From: Dendrophyllia cribrosa
Lineage: Eukaryota; Cnidaria; Anthozoa; Scleractinia; Dendrophylliidae
Assembly: GCA_024195265.1 (NCBI GenBank)
Contig: JAJLRJ010000006.1
Location: 3,711,407-3,775,406, forward strand
Direction of reading: 5' to 3'
Length of the DNA stretch: 64,000 nucleotides
A program made the translations under genes and the position numbers. The notes under the pieces are model-generated. The model ran no database searches and was not told where the DNA came from. It was given only the letters and a program-made list of their open reading frames with translations. Below, in pieces: positions 44,612-54,402 of this stretch. The first letter of the stretch is position 1; each line of letters starts with the position of its first letter.

Positions 44612-46992
44612 TATACTACATCGATCATGTCATTGATGTGATAGCTCCATAAAATGCTATTCTCACTGCATAATTAATTAGCTCGTAGAGGAAGTTTAAG
44701 TAATCTCTTCGCATTCCCCCGTGATAGCGCACGCTTGTAGTGGTAGTAATGCTTTGCGCTCCTTGAGTGTAAATTTGGTCGCTCCGCCTAAAACGTGGTC
44801 CTTTCATCGGTACTCCGGGACGACAGTCGACTTTCGCGACCCACCCACCCACCCCGCTGGTGGCGGTTGACGAGCTAAGTGTATATCCTCGCTAAGATCA
44901 TCCTAGCGCTAGGATCATCCGAGCTCCATGTAAACGGCCTCGGGAGCCCCAAGGTTATCTTCGCTTTTGTTATTGTCGCCTACCGTCGTGCTTTGCAACC
45001 GCGCCGAACTCAAAGGTATCGGGGCCATACTGCCGAATTTCACGTAAACCAAATGAAAAGTTGATCCTGGATACCGCATTTACGCGTGTAAATTAAATGA
45101 ACCTTCTAGGATCATCCTAGCACTAGGATAATCCTCTTTCCATGTAAATAGGGCCATAGAACGACAAATTTGTGTTGTGGTCCGCCAAAGGTGGGAATGA
45201 TATTGTAGACCGCGTAGGAACTGAAACTAAGTATAACAATTGGCGACCATCTTGCTTAGGACAGTATGGGGGTTGGTATCTGGTCGTTCAAAGTATGTCT
45301 TCGTCGAAGTCTCATAAAATATATCTTATCAGTACCGTGTGAAGTGCGAAGAATGCGAGATGTAGAAGCTCATTTTCGCATCGTTCACAGCGGTAGAAAA
45401 GTAAAATGTCAGCGGGTGCTAGAATCATCATCATGACGAATAAACATGACGTCACGAGTTTCATTCGGGCAAATTAAGTTCAGCCCCCCGACAAAATTTT
45501 TCCCGTACGCCGATGTCACAGCGAACGGCTAAACGAGTGCAAAGCAGACATTCAGCAAGAAAACTGCGCAAAGGGTTTAACTTCAGAAGCTTTGAAGGAT
45601 GAAAGGAGGTCAGCGAAATAGAAAGTGGTGGTGCGGGAATAAAATCTGAAAAGAACGAGTGGAGAGGTGTAAAGAACAAAAAGGTCAAACAATAAACTAG
45701 AACTGGAGAAAATTGATATTTTGGGACAAACAACCGTGTTTTATTTGGCGGAAAGACGACGTAAATTATACAGTCGATATGTAATTTGTCCGCGCAAAGT
45801 CTCCAGGAAATAATTGGCTGTACACTCTATCCCTGATCCACTGTACAATATTAGTAAAATGACGAGCGAACTCACTAAATATTGCAAACCTAGATTTCAG
45901 GTAAACTGTTCTAAAACTAGCGGGCGGGAAAATGTAAACAACCGCCGCCGCATTGAAAGTGAAACTATAAACTTAAGTTACTGATCCTAGTTTTACGCAA
46001 GACTAAACTAAATGTAATGAATGTGTTACCTAGCTCGAATTATCTCACGCTATCTCGAAAAAATATTTCTGTTTATATTGTAGCCTGCGAATACAGCCGC
46101 CTCTCATCGTTCCCGGCCGCTAGGGGCGTTCGCGTCTAAGATATGGTCGCCAGTTGCGAGGATTAATCTTATCTGTCGTTAGAAAATGTTCACCTCTGTG
46201 TTCAATCTATCTGTACTATGTTTAATATTTTGACGTAACAAGCAAGTCAGCTTCAGGCTCTTTATAGTTTTATCGGCGGTGAAGAGGTTTTTCTGTTTTT
46301 GCCAATTTAGCTGATCGGATATCGCAAGTTACTGATATTTTAAACGGCGTCACTCCTGCACGTGTGGATGAATGAACATTTATCGGCGATACATGGGAAG
46401 AAGAATATTGTAATTGTCATCATCAGCCTGCTTTTAGCGGAAAGATTACCTTCAGAATCACGGCACCACAATGGCCGCGGACAAAAACGGCAGTTTCTTT
46501 CGCTAATATTTTAACGGCAAAGATGGAAACAGAAATAATAAACCATTGCACTAAGAAATAAATGCGCGCAACAAAATGTTATCCTGTGTGTCTACATCCT
46601 CATGGACAAATGAATCACAACCATTGCTCAGACGGATCTATAAAGAACCTCCCCTTATTTCATACAAAAGGGGTAGATCTTTAAAAGACTTAAAAGACAT
46701 ACTGATCAGGGCTAAACTGTAAAACTCAAACCAACCTAAAACCGATTGAACAAAAAACATAAAAAAAAACACGCCAGGCGCTAGTAGGATTTGTGATAGA
46801 CCTGTCAACACATTTCATTTCATTTGGTTTCACTGCATACACATTTTTAAAATTATACGAGATTAGCGACGGTTGATTTACGTCATCAATACGGAATTTC
46901 TCAAAGTAAATCGCAGGCGCTCTCTCGCGCGAACGCCCCTAGCGGCTGGTAACGATGAGAGGCGACTGTATTCGCAGGTTATTTATATTGCT
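44611..46992 (+). repeat. Repeat family R, copy 2 (contains the MITE at 46081-46981)
   Basis: Over its length nearly identical to copies 1 and 3. It lacks about 24 bp present in the others near 45722. Its left end touches the palindrome at 44492-44611. The MITE with CCTGCGAATACAGCC ends (from 46081) is in the same position. Confidence 0.85.
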
Positions 46993-47305
46993 GCGTAGTA
47001 ATGAAATGTTCAACTATACGGTGCGTCAAATGTGATTGTTTTATATTACTGAGTTAGGATTTTGTTTTAAAATAAGATCCACTCTAGGCATTTCGATATG
47101 CTACTGTGAAGATGATGAGTCCGCTATATGAAGGTGCTAGTTAAACGGCGATTGCGCAATATGTATGTGATTGAAACGTTAACTTCGGCTTGGAATGGAC
47201 TAAACGCCCACCGTTTTTCGATGTGCATGCAGCATGATCGATTGCAGCTGTGTTCAAATACGAGACCCTATTTGCTAATGGCAAAGTAAGGAAAATAACC
47301 GTTAC

Positions 47306-48007
47306 CTGACGGAAAACCCAAGAGTTCCATCCTCACGGAAGTATGGCCATGATACGTTTTAGGATGCAGACGAATGTAGCGTGCAATAATGGGTGTTGAG
47401 AAAACGTGCAAGACCACGGTGTTGCGGTCTTTGTTTCCCTGTAACACCTGCAGGTTTGAAAAACAACCATAACATTCCAATTCAAAGTAACTCAACGGTA
47501 TTTTTTCCTTGGTATACATAATTATTAGGAATACCGGGAATGATACTTTCGTCTTTCCTTCGTTTGGTCCGATTCACTTTAATTGGCTAATTGCGTGATT
47601 TGCTTTAACTGCGATTGTCGAAATCATAAGTACTGTGGTTGGGTTCGAAGAAAGTTGTTGAGAAAATCCTCCCTCTACATAAAGTTCAATAAATGGACTT
47701 CATATCGTGTTTTGTTTATAGCTTGTGGAGATAGTGCCGTCATTGCTGTAGGATACAGTATAGCTCGTAACCCATTGGTCTTCGTCTTGTCGTCCCTGGG
47801 TCTTCACTCCTGTCACCTTTGTGCTTTGTCCAAGATCCACCTGCAGCCATTGCTTGCCGTCATTGGCCGCGGCGGACCACGCGCCACTTTTTCCTCCTCT
47901 AGGATTGAAATTAAGTCTGCCATTGGACGCGCCGAGTGCAGCGTTGTACTCGCTCGAAGCTGTGATCTGGGCATCGGGTATGTCTTTGTTTTCCATCCCG
48001 AGAGGAT
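47306..48007 (-). pseudogene. F5/8 type C (discoidin) domain gene fragment, two exons
   Basis: Minus-strand exon from 48007 (after acceptor TATGTTCAG) reads DPLGMENKDIPDAQITASS.., GAWSAAANDGKQWLQVDLG and KVTGVKTQGRQDEDQWV; the second exon 47447-47306 (acceptor ACCTGCAG, donor GTAACG) reads VLQGNKDRNTVV, ARYIRLHPKTYHGH and MELLG. Together they make one discoidin domain, normally extracellular and carbohydrate- or lipid-binding. The first exon ends in a stop (at about 47700) with no visible GT donor where one is expected, so the gene may be broken. Further exons were not seen; the acceptor and donor imply there once were some on both sides. Confidence 0.7.
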
Positions 48008-49883
48008 CTGAACATACAATATACAAACAGGAGAGTACTTTATAGGGCCTTTTGCTAGTTTAAGATCAGTTGTGCAGTAATTGCTCGTAAATTGATCACA
48101 CGACCTCATACTACTAATTCGGGGAAGAACTCCACCAGGCGCGCACTCGTTGTCAAATAAAAGATTTTTGGCTTTCCCAAAAGTCATGCCTAGTACAAGT
48201 TAGATTAGGGTGTTTACGTACAAATTAGGTACAAAAATAATTTGAGATCATAGTGACCGTAAAATATTGGTTATAGACTAACCTGGTTAAAGCACTAAAA
48301 TATTTAAGTAATGGTCCAGCTAAGAGGTAGGCAGGCCGACGGCAAAACTCATTAAAAAGTGTGAACTATTAATTTTTAATTTCAATGAAATCGGCGAATT
48401 TGATTGGCTAACATCGAAAAATCGCGAAAAAATGAAGGAAAAAGTGAAAAAAAAAAATTTTTTATTACATATTCTTGCCCATGCTCTTGATCTTTACCTC
48501 ACGGTCAAATTTGGGCATTGTTCTATGCGCCAATCAAAAGTTAGAGACCAAAACATGTTGACCGCGCGATTGCCTACTCAACGCCATATTGGATTTTTGA
48601 TCGAAGAGAACTCAACTAGAGTTCTGCTAAAGCGAAAATCTATATTTTATAGTTACGAAATCCATACATCATAGTTTTATCAAATCTATATATTATATTT
48701 AGATCAAATTCATAGTATTTTATCGTCGAAAAACCCTCTTGAATGCCTTTCAAGAAACTGTGTTGCTGTCCACAACATGTCGAATGGGGACACTGAGATG
48801 CGAGCATCAAGCGACTATATAACCTCACTTATGGAGATTAAACGTTCTGTGGTGCAGGAAAGAGGAGTTCTGTTGGACACAAAGAACGAAAGAGGAAAAT
48901 TTGTGTATTCTGCCGGAATATAATTCAACTTGAAAGAAAATGCGAAACACTTGAGGTAAGCTTTAGCTCGAAGAAGTTCTCACACCTCTGTGTCAGTTTA
49001 TTCCTCACATTTCTGGAGAGATGTCCTTGAGGAGGCAATAACATGTGGCAATGACTTGCATGACAAATTATTTGACCATGAGGGTGTGAATGTGCATGTA
49101 CATGAGGCAGTGGAAATGGTAGGAGAGGATTGTGGTGGTCTATGCTTGGGGCAACAAAAGGATTTGTTTGGTTCTTCAAAGCAGTTACTTGCAGAGTACC
49201 TTGATGAGATATCAATGAGAACACAAGAACATGTCACTTATTTTTCCCTTCTGGAAGGACCATGTTCTTGATGGCTGATAACTGTGGACATTTGTACTTT
49301 GTAGATTCGCATTCTCACAGTGACTGAGATTATCTACAGCTGAAAAATATCTAGTGATATATACCAGTACATCTATTTTTAGCAGTAATCAACCATAAAC
49401 ATTAGACAGACAGCTTGGAGCTTCTAATTATTAGCATAATACTTGTATGAGCATAACCCTGTGACCAATTTATTCACCACGTCACCACTAAAGGTTGATA
49501 AAAGTTTTTCATATTTTGGTTTATGCTGTTAACCAATAGTTAGTCACTGGATTATGCTAATATATTATTCTGCAAGATCAATAGTCCTGTTTCAAGTTAA
49601 CCAAAACATTTGTACTCGGTTAGTCTCAATCTGAAATAAAAATATTCGCAAATACCAGTGAGAAGATGAACGCTGTGAATTGTTTGATTTTAGGGTTCAG
49701 TTCGTTCTCGCTGTTATACAGTATTTTACTTTAGATTGAACCTACATTGTACCAAGGCTGAGAGTTGTATTAGTAATTTATTTATTTATTTCCCATACGA
49801 CTTGGAGCCAAGTTATATATTTTTTTATATTTCAATCTAAAATAGCCGTTTGTAGCAAAAATAGCCTTTTTGTATTGACAACA
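48008..49883 (+). other. No confident gene; unidentified coding-like stretch
   Basis: About 48723-48909 reads as an open frame (CLSRNCVAVHNMSNGDTEMR.., ending YSAGI), and 48990-49271 is a 93-codon frame with SHFWRDVLEEAITCGNDLHD and VNVHVHEAVEMVGEDCGG. Composition looks protein-like but no family is recognised. The rest is AT-rich. Confidence 0.35.
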
Positions 49884-50044
49884 GTAGTTAGGAGCGTTGG
49901 TGATTCGGGATCACCAAAAATAAGGCCCCAAATGCCCGAGTTACGGCCTCACACGAGTCATTGTCATTCCTCGTGTGAGGCCGTAACTCGGGCATTTGGG
50001 GCCTTATTTTTGGTGATCCCGAATGCACCAACGCTCCTAACTAC
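49884..50044. repeat. Palindrome upstream of PolB copy 2
   Basis: GTAGTTAGGAGCGTTGG.. to its inverse ..CCAACGCTCCTAACTAC, arms of about 75 bp with a single 1-base indel and a short AGTCATTGTCATTC centre. It ends 63 bp before the PolB start. Confidence 0.9.
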
Positions 50045-50075
50045 TTACTGTGAACGCTGGTCCGGTACGAGATCA

Positions 50076-50107
50076 CCAATTGAAGAAAATAAAACCCTGT
50101 ATATAAC
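50076..50107 (+). promoter_or_regulatory. Conserved upstream block of PolB copy 2
   Basis: CCAATTGAAGAAA, AAACCCTG and TATATAAC directly before ATG 50108, in the order and spacing seen at 44374-44408 although the palindromes beside them differ in sequence. Confidence 0.5.
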
Positions 50108-50310
50108 ATGGCGGCTCAACGTCTTGACTTCAATCCAAGGAACCACGATTACTTCGGTAATTGGTTACATGGTTATAAGATGAACGTCCCTGGTGATTAC
50201 CCCATCAAGGACCTCAATTCATTTTTCATAACTAATCGGGCGGCTTTTCTCCAGAAAATTGCACGCGAAGTCACAGAGCTTGGCGGGGTGATGATGATGA
50301 TGATGATGAT
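50108..50310 (+). pseudogene. PolB copy 2, N-terminal piece
   Basis: From ATG 50108, about 60 codons align with the start of copy 1: LDFNPRNHDYFGNWL / YKMNVPGDYPIKDL against FNRAHGGYHGWL / YRMDVPPDLGKKDL. The similarity ends at an ATG microsatellite (50288-50311), next to the left end of the tyrosine-recombinase element. Roughly 280 codons present in copy 1 are absent between this piece and its continuation at 53427. Confidence 0.75.
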
Positions 50311-50527
50311 GCTCACATATTCTCACTGCATACGTAATTAGCGCATCGCGGAATTCATCTTTTATCCCTCAAATTCCACCGGGCGTTTATGCTTTTTGGC
50401 AAGCATGATGTTTTGCGCCCCCCTTTTGCATAAATTCCGTGTTTCGGCCTCGATCGTCCTCATTTGGCCGGCGTTCCCGTCGAGGAAGCATCTATCTCTT
50501 TTTCTAGTCAACCGGCACCAGCATACT

Positions 50528-50671
50528 ATGGCTGATCTTCCAGACCTTCCTCCTCCGCCTGCTGCTCCTGTTGCTTTAGAAGAACCGGCCGGCGCTGTTC
50601 CCGCCGCTGAAGTGGCCGTAGAAGTTGTTCCAGCTGCCCCGGCGGTTCAGCCTCCAGTCGCTGACGCTTAG
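50528..50671 (+). CDS. Pro/Ala-rich short ORF of the recombinase element
   Basis: Begins MADLPDLPPPPAAP and ends PVADA followed by TAG-GTATTT, 47 residues. It is low-complexity and corresponds in position to the Gln/Pro-rich first exon of the gag-like gene at 11078, which is also followed by a donor-like GT and a minisatellite. It may be a truncated or alternatively spliced ORF1 start. Confidence 0.45.
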   Translation: MADLPDLPPPPAAPVALEEPAGAVPAAEVAVEVVPAAPAVQPPVADA

Positions 50672-50689
50672 GTATTTTTTCTTTCCTGC

Positions 50690-51480
50690 CATTTTGTTAT
50701 GTCTCCTAGTCTTTCCACGCGTTTTGTTCGCAGCTTCATTTTCGTCTCTTTCGTTTGGTTATTTTTGCTATTTTCTAGCGAGGTGCTACCGCTTTATGGC
50801 GAGAAATATTGTTTTATCTGCTAATTTGCTTTCTTTGTTTTCCGCTTTGTAAGCGACGTGTTAGCGTGTTACCGCCCTAGGCGAGGAATGTTTATTTGCA
50901 TGTTGTTTTGCTGTGTTTATTGTTTCCGCTGTTAAGCGAGTTGTTTGCCGCTACATAGCGAGGAGTTTCATTTTGCCGCCGTTTTGCCGGTTTGTTGTTG
51001 TTTCCGCTTGTAAGCGTAGTTTTAATGTGTTACCGTCGTAGGCTAGGAATGTTCATTCGCATGTTGTTTTGCTACGTTTTTTGTTTCGATGCGTACGGAG
51101 GTGTTTGCCGCTATATAGTGAGGAGTTTCATTTATGCCCTGTGTTGCTCATGTTTGTTGTTTCCGCTTTGTAAGCGAAGTATTAGCGTGTTGCCGCCATA
51201 GAGCGAGGAGTGTTCTTTTGCATGTCATTTAGCTGCGCTAATTCCGTTATTGTTCCCGCTTCGTAGGTGAGGTGTTTGCCGCGGGATAGCGAGGACTCTT
51301 TTTATTTCCGTGTTGTCTTGCTTATATTTGTTGTTTCCGCTTTGTAAGCGAAGTATTATCGTGTTACCGCCGTAGAGCGGGAAATGTCATTTGCTTGTTA
51401 TTTTGCCGCGCTTATCGTTCCCGCTTCTAAGTAAGGGTGTTGGCCGCTGTATAGCGAAGGGTTTTTTATTTTCAGTGTTT
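50690..51480 (+). repeat. Degenerate minisatellite in the recombinase element
   Basis: CCGCTTTGTAAGCGAAGT and TTACCGCCGTAGAGCGAGGA alternate with GTTGTTTTGC linkers; spacing between like motifs is about 80-90 bp, with a roughly 165-bp higher-order unit. At least six degenerate units. Confidence 0.78.
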
Positions 51481-51770
51481 TGAAGTGTAACTCGCCTTAG
51501 ATTTGTTTTGTTGGCGCAGCGTGTACTCTTTATTAAACGTTTATTTTTGGTGCATGTTTGTGTTTTCTGTGCGTCCTTTTCTTCGCCATTCCCGTCGTTG
51601 ACCCTGGGGGGCCTTCTCAGTGTCTCTAATATCTGGACCTGGTTCGGATTCTGGGGTCAACGGGGGGTTGGTTTCCCTGTCGCCGCCTTATCAGTTTTTG
51701 TTTCTATTTCCCATTTTATTTTTTGTTTGCACCCATTTAGGCTTATCATTCTCTATTCGCCGCTCGGATT

Positions 51771-51960
51771 ATGGCGGCGTGGGACTCATTTATAAACAAG
51801 AGTGGTCCTGTTCCTGTATGTTCTATATCACAGGGAACCCAACCCTTCGTTGGCCCCCTGGCTTCTCCTGATATGGTAGCCTCACGTCCTGAATTGGGGG
51901 TATTGTGTCAACTTCGTTTTCGTGACCCAGACCATTTTCTAGCTGGCACTATTCACCTAT
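51771..51960 (+). pseudogene. Fragment of DIRS-type RT protein N-terminus
   Basis: Frame with LRFRDPDHFLAGTIH that parallels LLFRDPNAFRAGELH at about 13740. The reading then leaves the DIRS protein, and the recombinase ORF starts on top of it, marking the internal deletion junction at about 51950-51965. Confidence 0.55.
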
Positions 51961-52816
51961 GTTTGCCGGTATGGGAGCACCTCCTAATGGCCTTGGTCGC
52001 CTTGACCAAAGCAACCCCGTTGCACATCCACGCGTTAAGGAGTATTTAAAGTTCGTTCGCGGGGAACAAGCAAGCCTGGCCGTTACCCCTTCCCAAGCCG
52101 TGCCCCTTTTCTTTGTTAAGTTCCAAAAGTTAGTCGCTCATATAAGGGGAAAGATTGCTAATAGTAAAACTCTTTCCAAGATCAGTAAGTATATTTTGGT
52201 TCGTGATACTACATTTTTTGTCGTTGATTTCTTTACTGGCGATAGAGCGTCCGATTTGGGTCGTCTGTTAGCCGACCAGGTTTTTCACTTAAAGGACCGT
52301 CGGGGTTACTTGTTGCGTTTTACCCTAACAAAAACCCTGCGCAAGGGGAACTCTCGTTCTTTCGCTTTAATTCCTTTTCGCTATTCGAACGTGTGCCCGG
52401 TTAATTGGATAGCTTATTATCTTTCAGTGTGCGGTTTGCTTAAGATTCGCCTGGCCCCAGGTTTTTTCTTTAGAACGTCTAGCCGCAATAGGGATGTCAG
52501 TCCCAAGCCTTTTTTGGGCTCAGCCGTTAATAACCGGCTCCGTGGGTATCTCGTGGAGGCAAACATCCATGGTGGGGAAACCCCACACAGCTTTCGTGTG
52601 GGCCTGTCTAACACTTTAAGATTGCTAGGCTGTTCTCAGGATGATGTAGCGCAATATATAGGGTGGCAGAGTGGGGAAATGGCAAGCCGTTACTCCCGGG
52701 TATCTGACACAGCGGGCTCTCTAGCTATCCTGGAGAAAGTCCTCCCAGAAGCAGTTGGCTTAGACAAGACCCCGGTCTCTCATCCTGGGAATCTCCGACC
52801 CGCATGTGACTCTTGA
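51959..52816 (+). CDS. Tyrosine recombinase of DIRS/Ngaro type
   Basis: A 285-codon ORF without stop. The N-terminal about 80 residues resemble a SAM-like core-binding region (PRVKEYLKFVRGEQA, PLFFVKFQKLV); the catalytic domain has Arg96 (TGDRASD), His210-x2-Arg213 (TPHSFRVG), Trp236 (IGWQSG) at the usual His/Trp site and Tyr245 (SRYSRV), i.e. the R..HxxR..W..Y set. The family integrates circular DNA intermediates without making typical target duplications. The 5' end of the frame lies at a deletion junction, so the start may be artificial. With RT lost, the element could move only with help from a relative. Confidence 0.85.
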   Translation: MFAGMGAPPNGLGRLDQSNPVAHPRVKEYLKFVRGEQASLAVTPSQAVPLFFVKFQKLVAHIRGKIANSKTLSKISKYILVRDTTFFVVDFFTGDRASDLGRLLADQVFHLKDRRGYLLRFTLTKTLRKGNSRSFALIPFRYSNVCPVNWIAYYLSVCGLLKIRLAPGFFFRTSSRNRDVSPKPFLGSAVNNRLRGYLVEANIHGGETPHSFRVGLSNTLRLLGCSQDDVAQYIGWQSGEMASRYSRVSDTAGSLAILEKVLPEAVGLDKTPVSHPGNLRPACDS

Positions 52817-53426
52817 ACTTTTAATATAGCTTCGGTTCATTTTGTTTTTGTTTATTCTAGGCGTTTTGTCTTCGTTATTATTTTCTGGGCGCGTTTTCAT
52901 GAAGGTAAAGGGATTTCTGAGAGTTGGGAGAGGTTACATTAAAGGTTGTGTTTCGCACGGTTGTCTTGCGATTTACTTAGCCTGAGGGTGTCCTTTTCGG
53001 TTATAGTTGGGTAGCTGTTATCCAGCGTCGCGGGTTGGAGCGGACTCCTCCCATAACTTAGTCTGCCGCGATGTGGTAATAGGGATGCAGTGAGAATAAT
53101 TTACTATTCTCACTGCATACGTAATTAGCGCATCGCGGAATTCATCTTTTATTCCTCAAATTCCACCGGGTGTTCATGCTTTTTGGCAAGCATGATGCTT
53201 TGCGCCCCCCTTTTGCATAAATTCCGTGTTTCGGCCTCGATCGTCCTCATTTGGCCGGCGTTCCCGTCGAGGAAGCATTTATCGACCCGCCCACCTCCCC
53301 TGGTGCCGGTTGACGGCCCTTATAGCTTTTCTTCCGCTGCATACCTGCTACCACAGTAGTCGCGGACTCCTCCCATAACTTAGTCTGCCGCGATGTGGTA
53401 ATAGGGATGCAGTGAGAATAATTTAC

Positions 53427-54402
53427 GACACACATACATCGCATTATTGTTACATTAAGAGCATGAGCAGGCTTCTACACAGCGAGTTCAACGCTGGTCG
53501 CTGCATGCATCACTGTGACAGGTGTCTCCAAGCCTTTTCATCAGAACGGGTTCTCACCGATCATCTATTCTATTGCAGAGGAGTCAAAGGCAGGCCGGCA
53601 CGAGCTGAAATGCCAAAAGAAGGCGAAAACTTCCTCTACTTCAAGAACTTCCAGAACCAGATGAAGAAGCCTTGGGTCATCTATGCTGACTTTGAAAGCA
53701 TTGTCGAAAAAGTCCACGGCTGCATACCAGATCCCCAACAGAGCAGCACCACTGCAACATCCCTACATAAACCCTGCGGGTTCTGCATGTTAGCTGTTCG
53801 CTCTGATGGAGAGACAAAGGGCCCTTATCTTTACAGAGGAGAGGACGCTGTGCCAGTCTTTCTCGACAGCCTTCAACAGCTAGAAGGAGTGATCAGAGAC
53901 GAGCTGCAACACAAGGCACCACTCACCATGAGAAGAGCTGACTGGGCAGAGTTCGACCATTCTACAGATTGCCACATCTGTGACAAGCCTCTCATCAAGG
54001 ACAACTTCAGGGATGCTATTGCAATCTATTCCCCAGACATTGGAGAATACGAGGGCTTGGTTCATAGGTTCACCAACGAATGTTACAAAGACTCATTCAA
54101 AGTCTTTTGCAACACCCATGACAGTGAACCAGATGAGCACCAATTCGTCGGGCCATGGAACCAAAAAAAGGCAATTCCAGAGGACCTACCAGAGCAGGTC
54201 GATTGCCTCTACTGCCATGAGCCCCTCATACAAGACTCTGTTCGAGACGCAGTCAAAGATCATTGCCACGTCACAGGCAAGTATCGAGGCACGGCTCACA
54301 ATTCTTGTAACATCAACTATTTCCGAACCAACCCGAAAACGGAAATAATCCCGGTTGTCTTTCACAACTTGAAGGGCTATGACGCACACCACATCATGAT
54401 TG
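53427..54402 (+). pseudogene. PolB copy 2, zinc finger to Exo II piece
   Basis: Continues PolB after the recombinase element, starting near THTSHYCYIKSMSRLL. It contains CDRCLQAFSSERVLTDH (zinc finger), Exo I YADFES, CHICDKPL, the endonuclease VII-like DHCHVTGKYRGTAHNSCN and Exo II NLKGYDAHHIM, and is open throughout. At 54403 R copy 3 cuts it off; the rest of the exonuclease and the whole polymerase core are missing. Compared with copy 1 it is clearly related but far from identical, so two lineages or an old duplication are likely. Confidence 0.82.

Larger units (their letters stand above)
50318..53426 (+). mobile_element. DIRS/Ngaro-like element with split direct repeats, RT lost
   Basis: Structure A1-coding-B1-A2-B2: A1 from TATTCTCACTGCATACG (50318) to about 50490; A2 from 53105 to about 53300; B1 about 53039-53104 and B2 about 53361-53426 (GCGGACTCCTCCCATAAC.. 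to GCAGTGAGAATAATTTA). Split direct repeats are the signature of Ngaro/PAT-type tyrosine-recombinase retroelements. It keeps a short Pro/Ala-rich ORF, a minisatellite, a fragment of the RT protein N-terminus and a complete-looking recombinase; RT and RNase H are gone. It sits inside PolB copy 2. Confidence 0.82.

Noticed and set aside
42343..50310. Complete Polinton/Maverick
   Set aside because: No retroviral-type integrase, packaging ATPase, protease or capsid gene was recognised around either PolB.
51959..52816. Phage-type integrase or Crypton
   Set aside because: Split direct repeats and the DIRS-type RT-protein remnant next to it place the recombinase in a DIRS/Ngaro-like retroelement.
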